From Amorphoplanes friuliensis DSM 7358 (GTDB lineage Bacteria > Actinomycetota > Actinomycetes > Mycobacteriales > Micromonosporaceae): a stretch of 64,000 nucleotides of DNA. This document shows, piece after piece, positions 33,643 to 42,537 of the stretch. Where the stretch lies: assembly GCF_000494755.1 (NCBI RefSeq), contig NC_022657.1, positions 7,780,001 through 7,844,000 on the forward strand. Reading direction: 5' to 3'. The position numbers were made by a program, and so were the translations under genes. Each line of letters begins with the position of its first letter. Position 1 is the stretch's first letter. The notes under the pieces were generated by a model, which searched no databases, had not been told where the DNA came from, and saw only the letters and a program-made list of their open reading frames with translations.

Positions 33643-36567
33643 GTGTTGACCTGCCACGTTCTCGGGCCGACCGAGATCGGCGCGGGTCGCGAGCGCGTCG
33701 ACCTGGGCGGTCCCATGCCCCGCCGCCTGATCACCGCGCTGGTCGCGGCGGACGGGCGGCCGGTCAGCGAGGACACCCTGACGCTGGCGGTCTGGGGTGA
33801 CGACCCGCCGGCAAGTCCCGCGGTGTCCCTGCAGGCCTACGTGTCGCGGCTGCGGCGGGCCCTCGGGCAGCACCGGGACGCGTTGGAGCGGGTCGGCGAC
33901 GGCTACCGGCTGGCCGGTGCCGGCACGGACGTCGCGGACTTCGAGGCGGGTGTCGCGCGGGGTCGCGACCTGCTCGGTGAGCAGCGGCCGGCCGAGGCCG
34001 TCCGCGCCTTCGACGCGGCGCTCCGGCTGTGGCGCGGGGAGGCCTTCGCCGATCTCGGCGCGTCCGCGGAGATCGAGACCGACCGGGTCCGGCTGGCGGA
34101 GCTGCGCCTGGTGGCGGTCGAGGAGAGGCTCGCGGCCCTCCTGGCCGTGGGCGACGCACCCGGTGCGGTGGCCGGGCTGACCCCGGCGGTACGCGAGGAG
34201 CCGTACCGTGAACGCCGCTGGGAACTGCTCATCCTCGGCCTGTACCGCAGCGCAAGGCAGGCCGAGGCGTTGTCGGCGTTGCGCCGCGTCCGCTCCCTGC
34301 TGGCCGACGACCTGGGTGTGGACCCGGGCCCGGCCCTCCAGTCGCTGGAGCGCCGCCTGCTGTCCCAGGACCCGATGCTGCTGTTGCCACCTCCGCCGTC
34401 GCCGCCGTCGCCGTTGCCGCCCACGTCGTCGGAGGTGACACGTCCGCTGTCCACCTTCGTGGGACGCACAGCCGAGCTCGGCACCCTCACCGCCACTATG
34501 CGCACCGCCCGGCTGATGACCCTGGTCGGCCCGGGCGGTGCCGGCAAGACCAGGCTCGCGGTCGAGTACGCCGCCACGAGCACCGGGAGCGACGGCCCCT
34601 GGCTGGCCCGTCTCGCCGACGTGACGGACCCGGCCCTGCTGCTGTCGGCGGTCGCCACCGCCCTGGGCATCCGCGAGACCCCCGCAACCGACGACCGGAC
34701 GGGTGCCACCGACGGTCTTGCGAGCACGGACCTGGCAGGGTCCGGGTCTCCGGTCACGAGCGCCAGCGAGTGGAGGCCCGGGCCCGGTGTCGGCGGGAGC
34801 GGCGGTCTGTACTCCGACGGACGCACGACAAGAGCCTTTGAAGGAAGCGCGACCGGAAAAGCCCTGGTCTCCGCGCTGACGGGCCGCGAGGCGCTCCTCA
34901 TTCTGGACAACTGCGAGCATCTGGTCGGTGCGGCCGCCGACCTGGTCGTGGGTCTGCTGGCGCGCTGCCCGCGCTTGCGCATCGTGGCGACCAGCCGCGA
35001 GCCGCTCGGGGTGGACGGTGAGCGGCTGCTGCCCGTGACTCCGCTGCCGTCCGGCGCCGCAGTCGCGCTGCTGGTGGATCGGATCGGTGCGATCCGGCCG
35101 GGCTGGCAGCCGGATCCCGAAGATCTTGCTGAGCTGGCGCGACTGGCCGAGGCGCTGGACGGGATTCCGCTCGCGCTGGAGCTGGCGGCGGCGCGGGCCC
35201 GGGTCCTCGGCCTCGGTGAGCTGGTCGCGCTGCTCGGCGAGCGGTTCCCCGAGCTGGGCCGGGTGCCACGGGGTGCGCTGACGCCGCACGCCACGCTCGA
35301 GGCGACCGTGGCGTGGAGTGTGGATCTGCTGTCCGTGGCCGACCGGGCGCTGCTGCTGCGGTTGTGGCCGTTCGAGGGTGGTTTCACGCTGGAGGCCGCG
35401 GCGGCCGTCGGCTCGGACCTGGAGGCCCTGTCTGCGCTGGTCACGCGGTCGGTTGTGGCCGCGGACACGACGGTCGCACCAACCCGCTACCGGCTGCTGG
35501 AGATCATCCGGGCGTTCTGCCGGGAGCGCGACCCCGACCCGGCGGCGAGCCGGGCCGCCCACGCGGCGTGGGTCCGCGCCCTGGTCGATCGGTCGTCGAA
35601 GGAGTTGCGCGGGGAGCGGTCGGCGCGGGCGATCCGGGTGCTCAACCGCGAGCTGCCCAATCTGCGGGCCGCCCTGGCCCACGATCTGGTGGCGGATCCG
35701 GCCGCGGCACTGCGGACGGCCGGACGGCTGGAGTGGTTCTGGTTCCGGGGCGGGCACGTGTCCGAGGGGCTGCGGCTGCTCACGGCCGCGCTGGCGGGCG
35801 CGCCCGCGGCGGACGACGTGACGCGGGCCCAGGCCTGGGCGTCGTGCGGGATCCTGCACTACATCGCGGGCAACCTGGACCGGGCCGCCGAGTGTCTGCG
35901 CCAGGCCAAGGACCTCCTCGCCGAGCCGCCGGACCGCGACGGGTGGCGGCTGCTCGGACAGGTCCTCTACTACGAGGGCCTGCTGTGGAGCCTCTGGGGC
36001 GATTTTGACCGGTCCCGCCTGCGGGCCACCGAGTCGATCGCGGTGAGCCGGCGGATCGGTGAGGAGTGGATCGAGCCGGCCGGAGCGATGACCCTGGGTA
36101 CGGCCCTGGTCGGACTGGGTCAGGTGGAGGAAGGCCGGACCGTGCTGGCGGACGCGGCGGCCCACGCCGGACGGCTCGGACAGAACTGGATCGCCGGCAT
36201 GAGCGAACTGCTCCTGGCCCGTTCGTGGTTGCAGGTCGCGGACCCTTCCCCCGCGGCCGCGCTGGACGCCCTGCGGGGAGCCGTGGACCGCTTCCGTGAG
36301 GAGGACGACATCGGGGATGTGCTCGCGTGCCTGCACAGCGGCGCGTACGCCCTGGTGCTGAGCGGCCGCCTCGCCGAGGGTGCGACGCTCCTCGCCTCCG
36401 TACGCCGGCACGGGCGCCGCCGCGGGATGAGCCTGGAGGCGAGCGATCCGGCCACCAGCGCCGCGCTCGCCGGTGCGGGTGTGCCCGAGGCAGCCGGCAC
36501 GCTCGACGAGGCCGCGATGATTGCGCTGCTCCAGTCCGGGCAGGATGAGGAGCATGCCCGAAGGTGA
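33643..36567 (+). CDS. SARP/AfsR-type regulator: BTAD, STAND ATPase, TPR
   Basis: The 974-residue protein begins with a short OmpR-like DNA-binding domain (about 1-90, VLTCHVLGPTEIG to DGYRLAG). A bacterial transcriptional activation domain follows (about 95-240). A poly-Pro linker (about 247-262) leads to a STAND/NB-ARC-like NTPase with Walker A GPGGAGKT (296-303) and ALLILDNCEH. The C-terminus is helical TPR-like repeats. This architecture is that of AfsR-family activators, which control secondary metabolism or differentiation and integrate kinase signals. No biosynthetic cluster is adjacent, so a global or unlinked target is likely. Its end overlaps nei2 by 14 bp. Confidence 0.92.
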   Translation: MLTCHVLGPTEIGAGRERVDLGGPMPRRLITALVAADGRPVSEDTLTLAVWGDDPPASPAVSLQAYVSRLRRALGQHRDALERVGDGYRLAGAGTDVADFEAGVARGRDLLGEQRPAEAVRAFDAALRLWRGEAFADLGASAEIETDRVRLAELRLVAVEERLAALLAVGDAPGAVAGLTPAVREEPYRERRWELLILGLYRSARQAEALSALRRVRSLLADDLGVDPGPALQSLERRLLSQDPMLLLPPPPSPPSPLPPTSSEVTRPLSTFVGRTAELGTLTATMRTARLMTLVGPGGAGKTRLAVEYAATSTGSDGPWLARLADVTDPALLLSAVATALGIRETPATDDRTGATDGLASTDLAGSGSPVTSASEWRPGPGVGGSGGLYSDGRTTRAFEGSATGKALVSALTGREALLILDNCEHLVGAAADLVVGLLARCPRLRIVATSREPLGVDGERLLPVTPLPSGAAVALLVDRIGAIRPGWQPDPEDLAELARLAEALDGIPLALELAAARARVLGLGELVALLGERFPELGRVPRGALTPHATLEATVAWSVDLLSVADRALLLRLWPFEGGFTLEAAAAVGSDLEALSALVTRSVVAADTTVAPTRYRLLEIIRAFCRERDPDPAASRAAHAAWVRALVDRSSKELRGERSARAIRVLNRELPNLRAALAHDLVADPAAALRTAGRLEWFWFRGGHVSEGLRLLTAALAGAPAADDVTRAQAWASCGILHYIAGNLDRAAECLRQAKDLLAEPPDRDGWRLLGQVLYYEGLLWSLWGDFDRSRLRATESIAVSRRIGEEWIEPAGAMTLGTALVGLGQVEEGRTVLADAAAHAGRLGQNWIAGMSELLLARSWLQVADPSPAAALDALRGAVDRFREEDDIGDVLACLHSGAYALVLSGRLAEGATLLASVRRHGRRRGMSLEASDPATSAALAGAGVPEAAGTLDEAAMIALLQSGQDEEHARR

Positions 36568-37345
36568 CACCGTCTGGAACACCGCCCGCGTGCTGGAACG
36601 CGCCATTCAGGGTGAGGTGCTCACCGGCTCCGACTTCCGCGTGCCGCAGCTCGCGGCCAAGGACCTGACCGGCTGGACGGTGGCCGAGTCGGCCAGCCGC
36701 GGCAAACACCTGCTGCTGCGGCTCACCCGTGACGGCGACCAGCCGCTGACGCTGCACTCGCACCTGCGCATGGACGGCGCCTGGCGGGCGTACGCGCCGG
36801 GGGAACGCTGGGCCGGGCGACCCGCCCACCTGATCCGGGTCGTGCTGAAGACCGCGCGGTCGGTGGCGGTCGGATATCACCTGCACGAGCTGGCGCTGGT
36901 GCCCACCGCGGACGAGGACTCCCTCGTCGGCCACCTCGGGCCCGACCTGCTCGGCGCGGACTGGGACCCCGACGAGGCCGTCCGGCGGATCGCCGCCTCG
37001 CCCGACGTCCCGATCGCCGAAGCGCTGCTCGACCAGCGCAACCTCGCCGGGGTCGGGAACCTCTACAAGGCCGAGACGCTGTTCCTGCGCGGGCTGTGGC
37101 CATGGACGCCGGTGTCGGCCGTCCGCAACCTCGAAGGCGCGGTCAAGCTCGCCCAGAAACTGGTGGCGTCCAACCGCGGACGGTGGACGCAGACCACCAC
37201 CGGATCACTGCGGCGCGGGCAGACGAGTTACGTCTACGGCCGGCGGGCCCAGCCGTGCCGGCGCTGCGGCTCGGCCATCCAGAAGGAGGACCAGGAAGAG
37301 CGGATCACCTACTGGTGTCCGCGCTGCCAGCCGAAACCGTCCTAG
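36554..37345 (+). CDS. nei: Endonuclease VIII-like DNA glycosylase (Nei2)
   Basis: The 263-residue Fpg/Nei protein starts MPEGDTVWNTARVLERA. After Met removal the N-terminal Pro and next Glu are the catalytic residues. SRGKHLLLRL supplies the conserved Lys. LLDQRNLAGVGNLYKAETLFLRG is the H2TH segment. A zinc finger CxxC...CxxC (CRRCGSAI, then WCPRCQ) closes the protein. It removes oxidised pyrimidines and nicks the strand. ATG 36554 has GAGG just upstream and overlaps the regulator gene by 14 bp, so translation is coupled. The stop shares a CTAG tetranucleotide with the convergent pspM stop. Confidence 0.93.
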   Translation: MPEGDTVWNTARVLERAIQGEVLTGSDFRVPQLAAKDLTGWTVAESASRGKHLLLRLTRDGDQPLTLHSHLRMDGAWRAYAPGERWAGRPAHLIRVVLKTARSVAVGYHLHELALVPTADEDSLVGHLGPDLLGADWDPDEAVRRIAASPDVPIAEALLDQRNLAGVGNLYKAETLFLRGLWPWTPVSAVRNLEGAVKLAQKLVASNRGRWTQTTTGSLRRGQTSYVYGRRAQPCRRCGSAIQKEDQEERITYWCPRCQPKPS

Positions 37346-38103
37346 GCGGCTGGTGTGCTGGGCCGCCGGAGCTCCGACAGGCCCTCGGCGACACCCCGCA
37401 GGCGGTCGGTCGCCTCGATCAGACCGGTCAGCGCCGGATGCTGGTCCGTCGCCGGGTGGCCCTCCTCCGCGACATAACTCGCCGCGGCGGCCACCAGCCG
37501 CTCGTAAGCGGTCACACCGTCGGTGAACTGGCTCGCGAGACTCTCGTGGGCGTGCTCGATGCCGGGGCGCTGATCAGGCGGGCTGAGCGGGATCGCCCGC
37601 TCGACACTTGCCACCCGCTGGCCCAGGTCACGCAGCCACTGCTCGGCCACGGCCGCCTCGAGCATCGCCGCCTCACCCGCACCGGTCAGCCGGCCGGCCA
37701 GACCCACGAGCGTCGCCGACGCACGGTCCAGCCTGTCCCAGGCCAGAGCAACAGCCGAACCCCGCAGCGCGTAGCGGTTCTTCTGCCGGCGGACCTCCTG
37801 GAGGACCTGACGGCCGGCCGGGAACCGCTCGACGGCGGCCACCAGTCGCTGCCCGGGAATCGCCGGCTCCGGGGCCGGCGGCGCCGGAAGCGCCGCCAAC
37901 TCCCGGTGATCACTCCAGCGCCACCAGGCCAGCGCCACGGACACACCCGCCGACGCCGCCCAGGCCGCGTCGGCCAGACCGATCCCCGCGTACGGGGTGA
38001 GGACGGCAGCGGCCGCGGTCAGGCCACCTCCGAGGACGCTCCACCGGCGCGCCGAACCGCGCAGCCGCTTGAGCCGCCGGAAGTACCTGGTCCGCTCGTC
38101 CAC
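37342..38103 (-). CDS. pspM: PspM-like membrane protein of the actinobacterial phage-shock system
   Basis: The start is GTG 38103, with GGGAGGAG six bases upstream, giving 253 residues. It begins DERTRYFRRLKRLRGSARRW, has two adjacent membrane helices (SVLGGGLTAAAAVLTPYAGIGL and AAWAASAGVSVALAWWRW), and then a long helical cytoplasmic part. Position and layout match PspM (Rv2743c type), which tethers PspA to the membrane. It follows pspA by 28 bp and lies downstream of clgR, so clgR-pspA-pspM is one stress operon. Its stop overlaps the nei2 stop in CTAG. Confidence 0.82.
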   Translation of the reverse strand: MDERTRYFRRLKRLRGSARRWSVLGGGLTAAAAVLTPYAGIGLADAAWAASAGVSVALAWWRWSDHRELAALPAPPAPEPAIPGQRLVAAVERFPAGRQVLQEVRRQKNRYALRGSAVALAWDRLDRASATLVGLAGRLTGAGEAAMLEAAVAEQWLRDLGQRVASVERAIPLSPPDQRPGIEHAHESLASQFTDGVTAYERLVAAAASYVAEEGHPATDQHPALTGLIEATDRLRGVAEGLSELRRPSTPAA

Positions 38104-38131
38104 CGTCCACTCCTCCCGTGAACGCGGCGCG

Positions 38132-38998
38132 TCAGCCTGCGGCCGACGTGTCTCCGCGCTTGGCATTCATGCTGGCCCGGATCTCGTCGAGCCGTGCCAC
38201 GCTGGCCGGGTCGGCTGCCGGAGCCGCCGCCTTGCCCTGCTCGACCGCCGGCTGGGCCGCCTGGCCACCGAGCTGATCGCCGGCCATGCTCGCCCGGATC
38301 TGCTCGAGACGGGACGAACCGGCCATGTCGAGGCTCGACTTCTGCACCTCGAGCATGCGGCCCTCGACGGAGTTCGACGCCAGCTCGGCGCGCCCCATCG
38401 CGTTCGCGTACCGCTGCTCGATCTTGTCGCGCACCTCGTCCAGCGACGGGGTGTTACCCGGCGCGGAGAGCGACGACATCGACTCCAGCGACTTGGCGAC
38501 CGTCTCCTGCATCTTGGCCTGCTCGAGCTGGCTCAGCAGGCGGGAACGCTCGGCGATGCGCTGCTGGAGCACCATCGCGTTGTTCTCCACCGCCTTGCGG
38601 GCCTGGCCGGCCGCCGAGAGCGCCTGGTCGTGCAGCGTCTTCAGGTCTTCCATCGACTGCTCGCCGGAGACCAGCTGGGTGGCGAGCGTCTGAGCCGTCG
38701 ACTCGTACTTCTGCGCCTCGGACTCGTCACCACCCGAGCGTGCCCGGTCGGCCAGCACGAGGGCCTGGCGAGCCATGCCCTGGAGCTTCTCGACCTCGGA
38801 CATCTGCCGGGACAGCTTCATCTCGAGCTGCCGCTGGTTGCCGATCACGGCGGCGGCCTGCTGCACGAGCGCCTGATGCTGACGCTGCGCATCCTCGATG
38901 GCCTGCTGGATCTGCACCTTGGGATCGGCGTACTCATCGATCTTCGCGCCGAAGAGCGCCATCATGTAACGCCAGCCCTTGACGAACGGGTTCGCCAT
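38132..38998 (-). CDS. pspA: PspA/IM30 family envelope-stress protein
   Basis: The 288-residue protein begins ANPFVKGWRYMMALFGAKIDEYADPKVQIQQAIEDAQRQ, the amphipathic N-terminus and first coiled coil of PspA. Long helices follow through about residue 220. The C-terminal region carries two related short motifs, SRLEQIRASMAG and ARLDEIRASMNA, separated by an Ala/Pro-rich linker. PspA coats damaged inner membrane and buffers proton leakage; in actinobacteria it is also tied to ClgR. GAGGGG lies upstream of the ATG. Confidence 0.93.
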   Translation of the reverse strand: MANPFVKGWRYMMALFGAKIDEYADPKVQIQQAIEDAQRQHQALVQQAAAVIGNQRQLEMKLSRQMSEVEKLQGMARQALVLADRARSGGDESEAQKYESTAQTLATQLVSGEQSMEDLKTLHDQALSAAGQARKAVENNAMVLQQRIAERSRLLSQLEQAKMQETVAKSLESMSSLSAPGNTPSLDEVRDKIEQRYANAMGRAELASNSVEGRMLEVQKSSLDMAGSSRLEQIRASMAGDQLGGQAAQPAVEQGKAAAPAADPASVARLDEIRASMNAKRGDTSAAG

Positions 38999-39174
38999 AT
39001 CCGCGGTATCCCCTCAATGTCGCTCAGTCGGACGCGCCACCGACGCGGGACCGAGGGGTCTTCACGATGGCGCGGAGTCCATCGTGTCAGCTCCATGCCA
39101 CCGGCGTCACGTGACCTCGGGGGGATCTCAGGGTCTTGCGAGGGTTCCCCCGACATCGAGGCTACGCGCCGATA

Positions 39175-39199
39175 CGCGTTCCGGCGACGCCGGAACGCG
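39175..39199. promoter_or_regulatory. Perfect 11-bp inverted repeat between clgR and pspA
   Basis: CGCGTTCCGGC and GCCGGAACGCG flank a 3-nt centre, 19 bp after the clgR stop. It could be a partial terminator that sets clgR versus pspA levels, or a ClgR operator, since its CGC and GCG edges resemble the ClgR motif. No T tract follows. Confidence 0.45.
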
Positions 39200-39217
39200 A
39201 GCGGACGGTGAGAAGGA

Positions 39218-39688
39218 TCAGGCGGCGTAGACGATGTCGCGCTCGCGCTTGCGAGTCGCGTGCAGGGTCGCCTTGAGCGGCGATTCCTGGCGCACCGAGA
39301 CCGAGACGGACCCGTCGGATGTGACCTGGCGTACGGCAGGAGCGTCGCTGCTCTTGACGTTCTTGGCCGGAGCGGGCTTGACCGCGCCCGCACCACTGCT
39401 CTCGATCGGGGCGGGCTCCAGCGGAACGAGCACACCCTCCATGCCGTCCATGCCCTCGGCGAGCGCGAGCGTGCCGCTCACTTCACCCAGGACCTCGGAC
39501 AGCCGGGCACCCAGGGCCTCGCAGATCGCGGACAGCAGCTCGCTGGATGCTTCCTTCTGGCCACGTTCGATTTCGGAGAGATACCCGAGGCTGACGTTGG
39601 CGGCGGTCGACACCTCACGCAGCGTGCGGTGCTGACCCTGCCGGCGCGCCCGAAGTGCGTCACCGATAACCCGGCGTAGCAGGACCAT
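39218..39688 (-). CDS. clgR: ClgR-type Clp/Psp gene regulator
   Basis: The 156-residue protein has an XRE helix-turn-helix (about 11-65: ALRARRQGQHRTLREVSTAANVS LGYLSEIERGQKEASSELLSAI, shown in two parts) and a Pro/Ser/Ala-rich tail ending DIVYAA. The di-alanine C-terminus is the usual ClpP-degradation signal of ClgR. ClgR activates clp protease genes and, in mycobacteria, the downstream psp genes. ATG 39688 has GGAGGAGG just upstream. The operon order clgR-pspA-pspM is conserved. A 219-bp gap with an inverted repeat separates it from pspA. Confidence 0.92.
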   Translation of the reverse strand: MVLLRRVIGDALRARRQGQHRTLREVSTAANVSLGYLSEIERGQKEASSELLSAICEALGARLSEVLGEVSGTLALAEGMDGMEGVLVPLEPAPIESSGAGAVKPAPAKNVKSSDAPAVRQVTSDGSVSVSVRQESPLKATLHATRKRERDIVYAA

Positions 39689-39913
39689 GGCACCTCCTCC
39701 TGCGGCGGGGCCACCGGCAACCGCCGGAGGCTTCCCGCAACCGTACCCGCTGCGGGCGACGCCGACATCCCGCCCCGCCGAAATCCGGGGCGGGCGGGAA
39801 CGGGCGTCTGCCCGCGGGGCTGCTGATACGGGCGTGGGCCCTCGCGAGCCCAGTCACCCGCATGAGTCAACGTGGCAGGTCAGCCGGGGATTCCCGCGCC
39901 CGCTCCGCGCTGC

Positions 39914-40375
39914 TCAGCGCAGTTCGGTCGCCAGGAGCTCGAGCACCGCGGACACCGTGGCGGTCCGGATCGCGTCTCGCGAACCGGACAACCGGAGCTC
40001 ACGGACGGCTGTCCGGCCCGGGCCCGCGGCGGCGATGTAGACCAGCCCGACCGGTTTGCCGTCCTGCGGGTCCGGCCCGGCGACGCCTGTCGTGGCGAGA
40101 CCCCAGTCAGCACCACAGCGTGACCGGGCACCTTCCGCGAGGGCCAGCGCAACATCGGGATCGACCGCTCCCCGGTCGGCCAGCAGCGCCTCGTCGACCC
40201 CGGCGAGCGAGTGCTTGAGGTCGGTGGCATACACGACCAGACCACCCCGGAAGGTGGCGCTGACGCCGGGGACCTCGACGATCGTGGCCGCGAGCAGTCC
40301 GCCGGTCAGCGACTCGGCGACGGCGAGGGTCTGCCGGCGCTCGATCAGCGCTCTGGTGGCCTCGGCGGCGATCAT
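39914..40375 (-). CDS. pncC: Nicotinamide-nucleotide amidase (CinA C-terminal family)
   Basis: The 153-residue protein is the stand-alone CinA-C/PncC domain: LAVAESLTGGLLAATIVEVPGVSATFRGG, VVYATDLKHSLAGV, GADWGLATTGVAGPD and KPVGLVYIA. It converts nicotinamide mononucleotide to nicotinic acid mononucleotide in NAD salvage. ATG 40375 overlaps the pgsA stop by 4 bp. It is the third gene of the rimO-pgsA-pncC string and is followed, about 225 bp later, by clgR in the same direction. Confidence 0.92.
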   Translation of the reverse strand: MIAAEATRALIERRQTLAVAESLTGGLLAATIVEVPGVSATFRGGLVVYATDLKHSLAGVDEALLADRGAVDPDVALALAEGARSRCGADWGLATTGVAGPDPQDGKPVGLVYIAAAGPGRTAVRELRLSGSRDAIRTATVSAVLELLATELR

Positions 40376-40959
40376 GAGGCGCGGCGGCGCAGACGCAGGG
40401 CCTGGAACACGTAGTCGACGCCCGTCACCACCGTCACGATCAGGGCGGCGATCATCAGCAGGGTGCCGATCAGGTCGAACGGCTCCGGGACGGGCCACAG
40501 GAACCACGCGATCGCGGCGATCTGCAGGGCGGTCTTCAGCTTGCCGCCCCGGCTGGCCGGGATGACGCCGTAGCGGATGACCCAGAACCGCAGCGCCGTC
40601 ACGCCCCACTCGCGGACGAGGATCAACCCCGTCACCCACCACGACAACCTGTCGTACGCCGACAGGAGCACCAGCGCGCTTCCGGTCAGCGCCTTGTCCG
40701 CGATCGGGTCGGCGACCTTGCCGAACGAGGTGACCAGCTCGTAGCGCCGGGCGATCCACCCGTCGGCGAAGTCGGTGGCCGAGGCAAAACAGAAGGTCAG
40801 GCAGGCCGCCATCCGCCAGCCGGACTCGGCCATGCCCGAGACGACGACAAACGCGACGAACACGGGGACGAGCACGATCCGGGCAGCCGTCAGGACGTTG
40901 GCCGGGTTGTAGAGCGAGACCGGCCGCGGCGCGGCCACCGGAACCGGCTCGTCGGTCAC
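40372..40959 (-). CDS. pgsA: CDP-diacylglycerol-glycerol-3-phosphate phosphatidyltransferase
   Basis: The 195-residue integral membrane enzyme makes phosphatidylglycerol phosphate, a step toward cardiolipin. The CDP-alcohol phosphotransferase signature D-x2-D-G-x2-A-R-x8-G-x3-D-x3-D is intact in DFADGWIARRYELVTSFGKVADPIAD (spanning two Asp pairs). Membrane helices follow (VREWGVTALRFWVI, LQIAAIAWFLWPV, LIGTLLMIAALIVTVVTG). Its start overlaps the rimO stop and its stop overlaps pncC, both by 4 bp. Confidence 0.93.
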   Translation of the reverse strand: MTDEPVPVAAPRPVSLYNPANVLTAARIVLVPVFVAFVVVSGMAESGWRMAACLTFCFASATDFADGWIARRYELVTSFGKVADPIADKALTGSALVLLSAYDRLSWWVTGLILVREWGVTALRFWVIRYGVIPASRGGKLKTALQIAAIAWFLWPVPEPFDLIGTLLMIAALIVTVVTGVDYVFQALRLRRRAS

Positions 40960-42431
40960 GACGCGGCCGTCGCTGCCACTGCCGGCGGAGCGGCGGAGAT
41001 CATCCCGACCGGCACGGCGACCAGGTCGACACCCTCGGTGGCGGTGACCCGCGCCCGGACGAAGTCGCCGGGCCGCAGCGCCGCGAGATCAACACCCTCG
41101 TCACCCGCGACCAGCATGGTCGAACCGTCGACCTCGGGCGCCTGGTGCTCGGACCGGCCCTCGACCTCACCGTCGGCGATGCTGTCGACCAGCACCTCGA
41201 CGATCGACCCGAGCCGGTCCTCGGCCCGCTGGGCGCACAACTCGTCGGCCAGGTCGCTGATCCGCGAGAAGCGGCGCTTGATGGTGTCCTCGTGGACCTT
41301 GCCGTCCAGGCCGACCGCCTCGGTGCCGTCCTCGTCGCTGTAGTCGAAGACCCCGATCGCGTCGAGCCGGGCCTCGCTCAGGAAACGCACCAGCTCGTCG
41401 ACGTCCTCGCGGGTCTCCCCCGGGAAGCCCACGATGAAGTTGCTCCGCGCACCGGCCTCGGGGGCGAGCTTGCGGGCGGTGGCGAGCAGCTCCAGGAACC
41501 GCTCGGTCGACCCGAAACGGCGCATCCGGCGCAGCACCGGCTCGCTGGAGTGCTGGAACGAGAGGTCGTAGTAGGCGGCGACACCGGGCGTGGTGGCGAT
41601 CACCTCGACCAGACCGGGCCGCGTCTCGGCGGGCTGCAGATAGCTTGCCCGCACCCGCACGATGCCGTCGACCGCGGCGAGCTGCGGCAGCAACTTTTCC
41701 AGGGCCCGCGGGTCGCCGAGGTCCTTGCCGTACGAGGTGCTGTTCTCACTGACGAGGACCAGCTCCCGGACGCCGGACCGGGCCAGCCACTCGGCCTCGG
41801 CCAGCAGCTCCTGCGGATCCCGGGACACGAACGCGCCGCGGAACGCCGGAATGGCGCAGAACGAGCAGCGCCGGTCACACCCACTGGCCAGCTTGAGACT
41901 GGCAACGGGACCGTTGTCGAGCCGCCGACGAAGCACCTTGCGCAGGTGAGCGGGCGTGTGCTCGTCAACGGTGGCGTGACCCGGCACGACCACCTTGGCA
42001 GCCTGACGCGCGACGGGAGTCAGCGGCAGCAGCTCACGTCTGTCCCGCGGGGTGTGCGCGTCGAACCGCTCCCCCGCCAGCACGCCGTCGAGCCGGGCCG
42101 CGATGTCGGTGTAGTCGTCGAACCCGAGCACGGCCTGCGCCTCGGGCAGACTCTCGGCGAGCTCTTTGCCGTACCGCTCGGCCATGCACCCGGCCGCAAC
42201 GACCTTGGCCCCGGTGTCGGCGGCGGCGAGCAACGTCTCGATGGAGTCCTGCTTGGCCTTCTCGACGAACCCGCAGGTGTTGACGAGCACCACATCGGCG
42301 CCGTCGGCATCCGTGCTGACCTGCCAGCCACCGGCGTCGAGACGGGCGGCCAACTCCTCGGAGTCGACCTCGTTACGGGCGCAGCCGAGGGTCAGGAGCG
42401 CAACACGGCGGGGGGAAGGGGTAGCGGACAC
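40956..42431 (-). CDS. rimO: Ribosomal protein S12 methylthiotransferase RimO
   Basis: The 491-residue radical-SAM enzyme adds a methylthio group to an Asp of ribosomal protein S12. The N-terminal UPF0004 domain has three cysteines (LGCARN, NTCGF, AGCMAE). The radical-SAM motif is CDRRCSFC, and SFQHSSEPVLRRMRRFG and NFIVGFPGETRED are typical. A C-terminal TRAM domain closes it. Start GTG 42431 gives VSATPSPRRVALLTLGCARN. It is first in the rimO-pgsA-pncC string and is divergent from the membrane glycosyltransferase-like gene. Confidence 0.94.
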   Translation of the reverse strand: MSATPSPRRVALLTLGCARNEVDSEELAARLDAGGWQVSTDADGADVVLVNTCGFVEKAKQDSIETLLAAADTGAKVVAAGCMAERYGKELAESLPEAQAVLGFDDYTDIAARLDGVLAGERFDAHTPRDRRELLPLTPVARQAAKVVVPGHATVDEHTPAHLRKVLRRRLDNGPVASLKLASGCDRRCSFCAIPAFRGAFVSRDPQELLAEAEWLARSGVRELVLVSENSTSYGKDLGDPRALEKLLPQLAAVDGIVRVRASYLQPAETRPGLVEVIATTPGVAAYYDLSFQHSSEPVLRRMRRFGSTERFLELLATARKLAPEAGARSNFIVGFPGETREDVDELVRFLSEARLDAIGVFDYSDEDGTEAVGLDGKVHEDTIKRRFSRISDLADELCAQRAEDRLGSIVEVLVDSIADGEVEGRSEHQAPEVDGSTMLVAGDEGVDLAALRPGDFVRARVTATEGVDLVAVPVGMISAAPPAVAATAAS

Positions 42432-42537
42432 TCCGCCAAGGTTACCGGGAGGGCGTTCGGTGGTCGTCCTCCGCACGGATGCCTGTGGACAACGTCCGCC
42501 ACCGCGTGTTCATCCGGGGCCGGTACCTTCCGCGCCC

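Noticed and set aside
32914..36606. 1230-codon minus-strand frame over the SARP gene
   Set aside because: Only its 3' part (hemerythrin, from ATG 33576) is family-like; the rest is antisense shadow.
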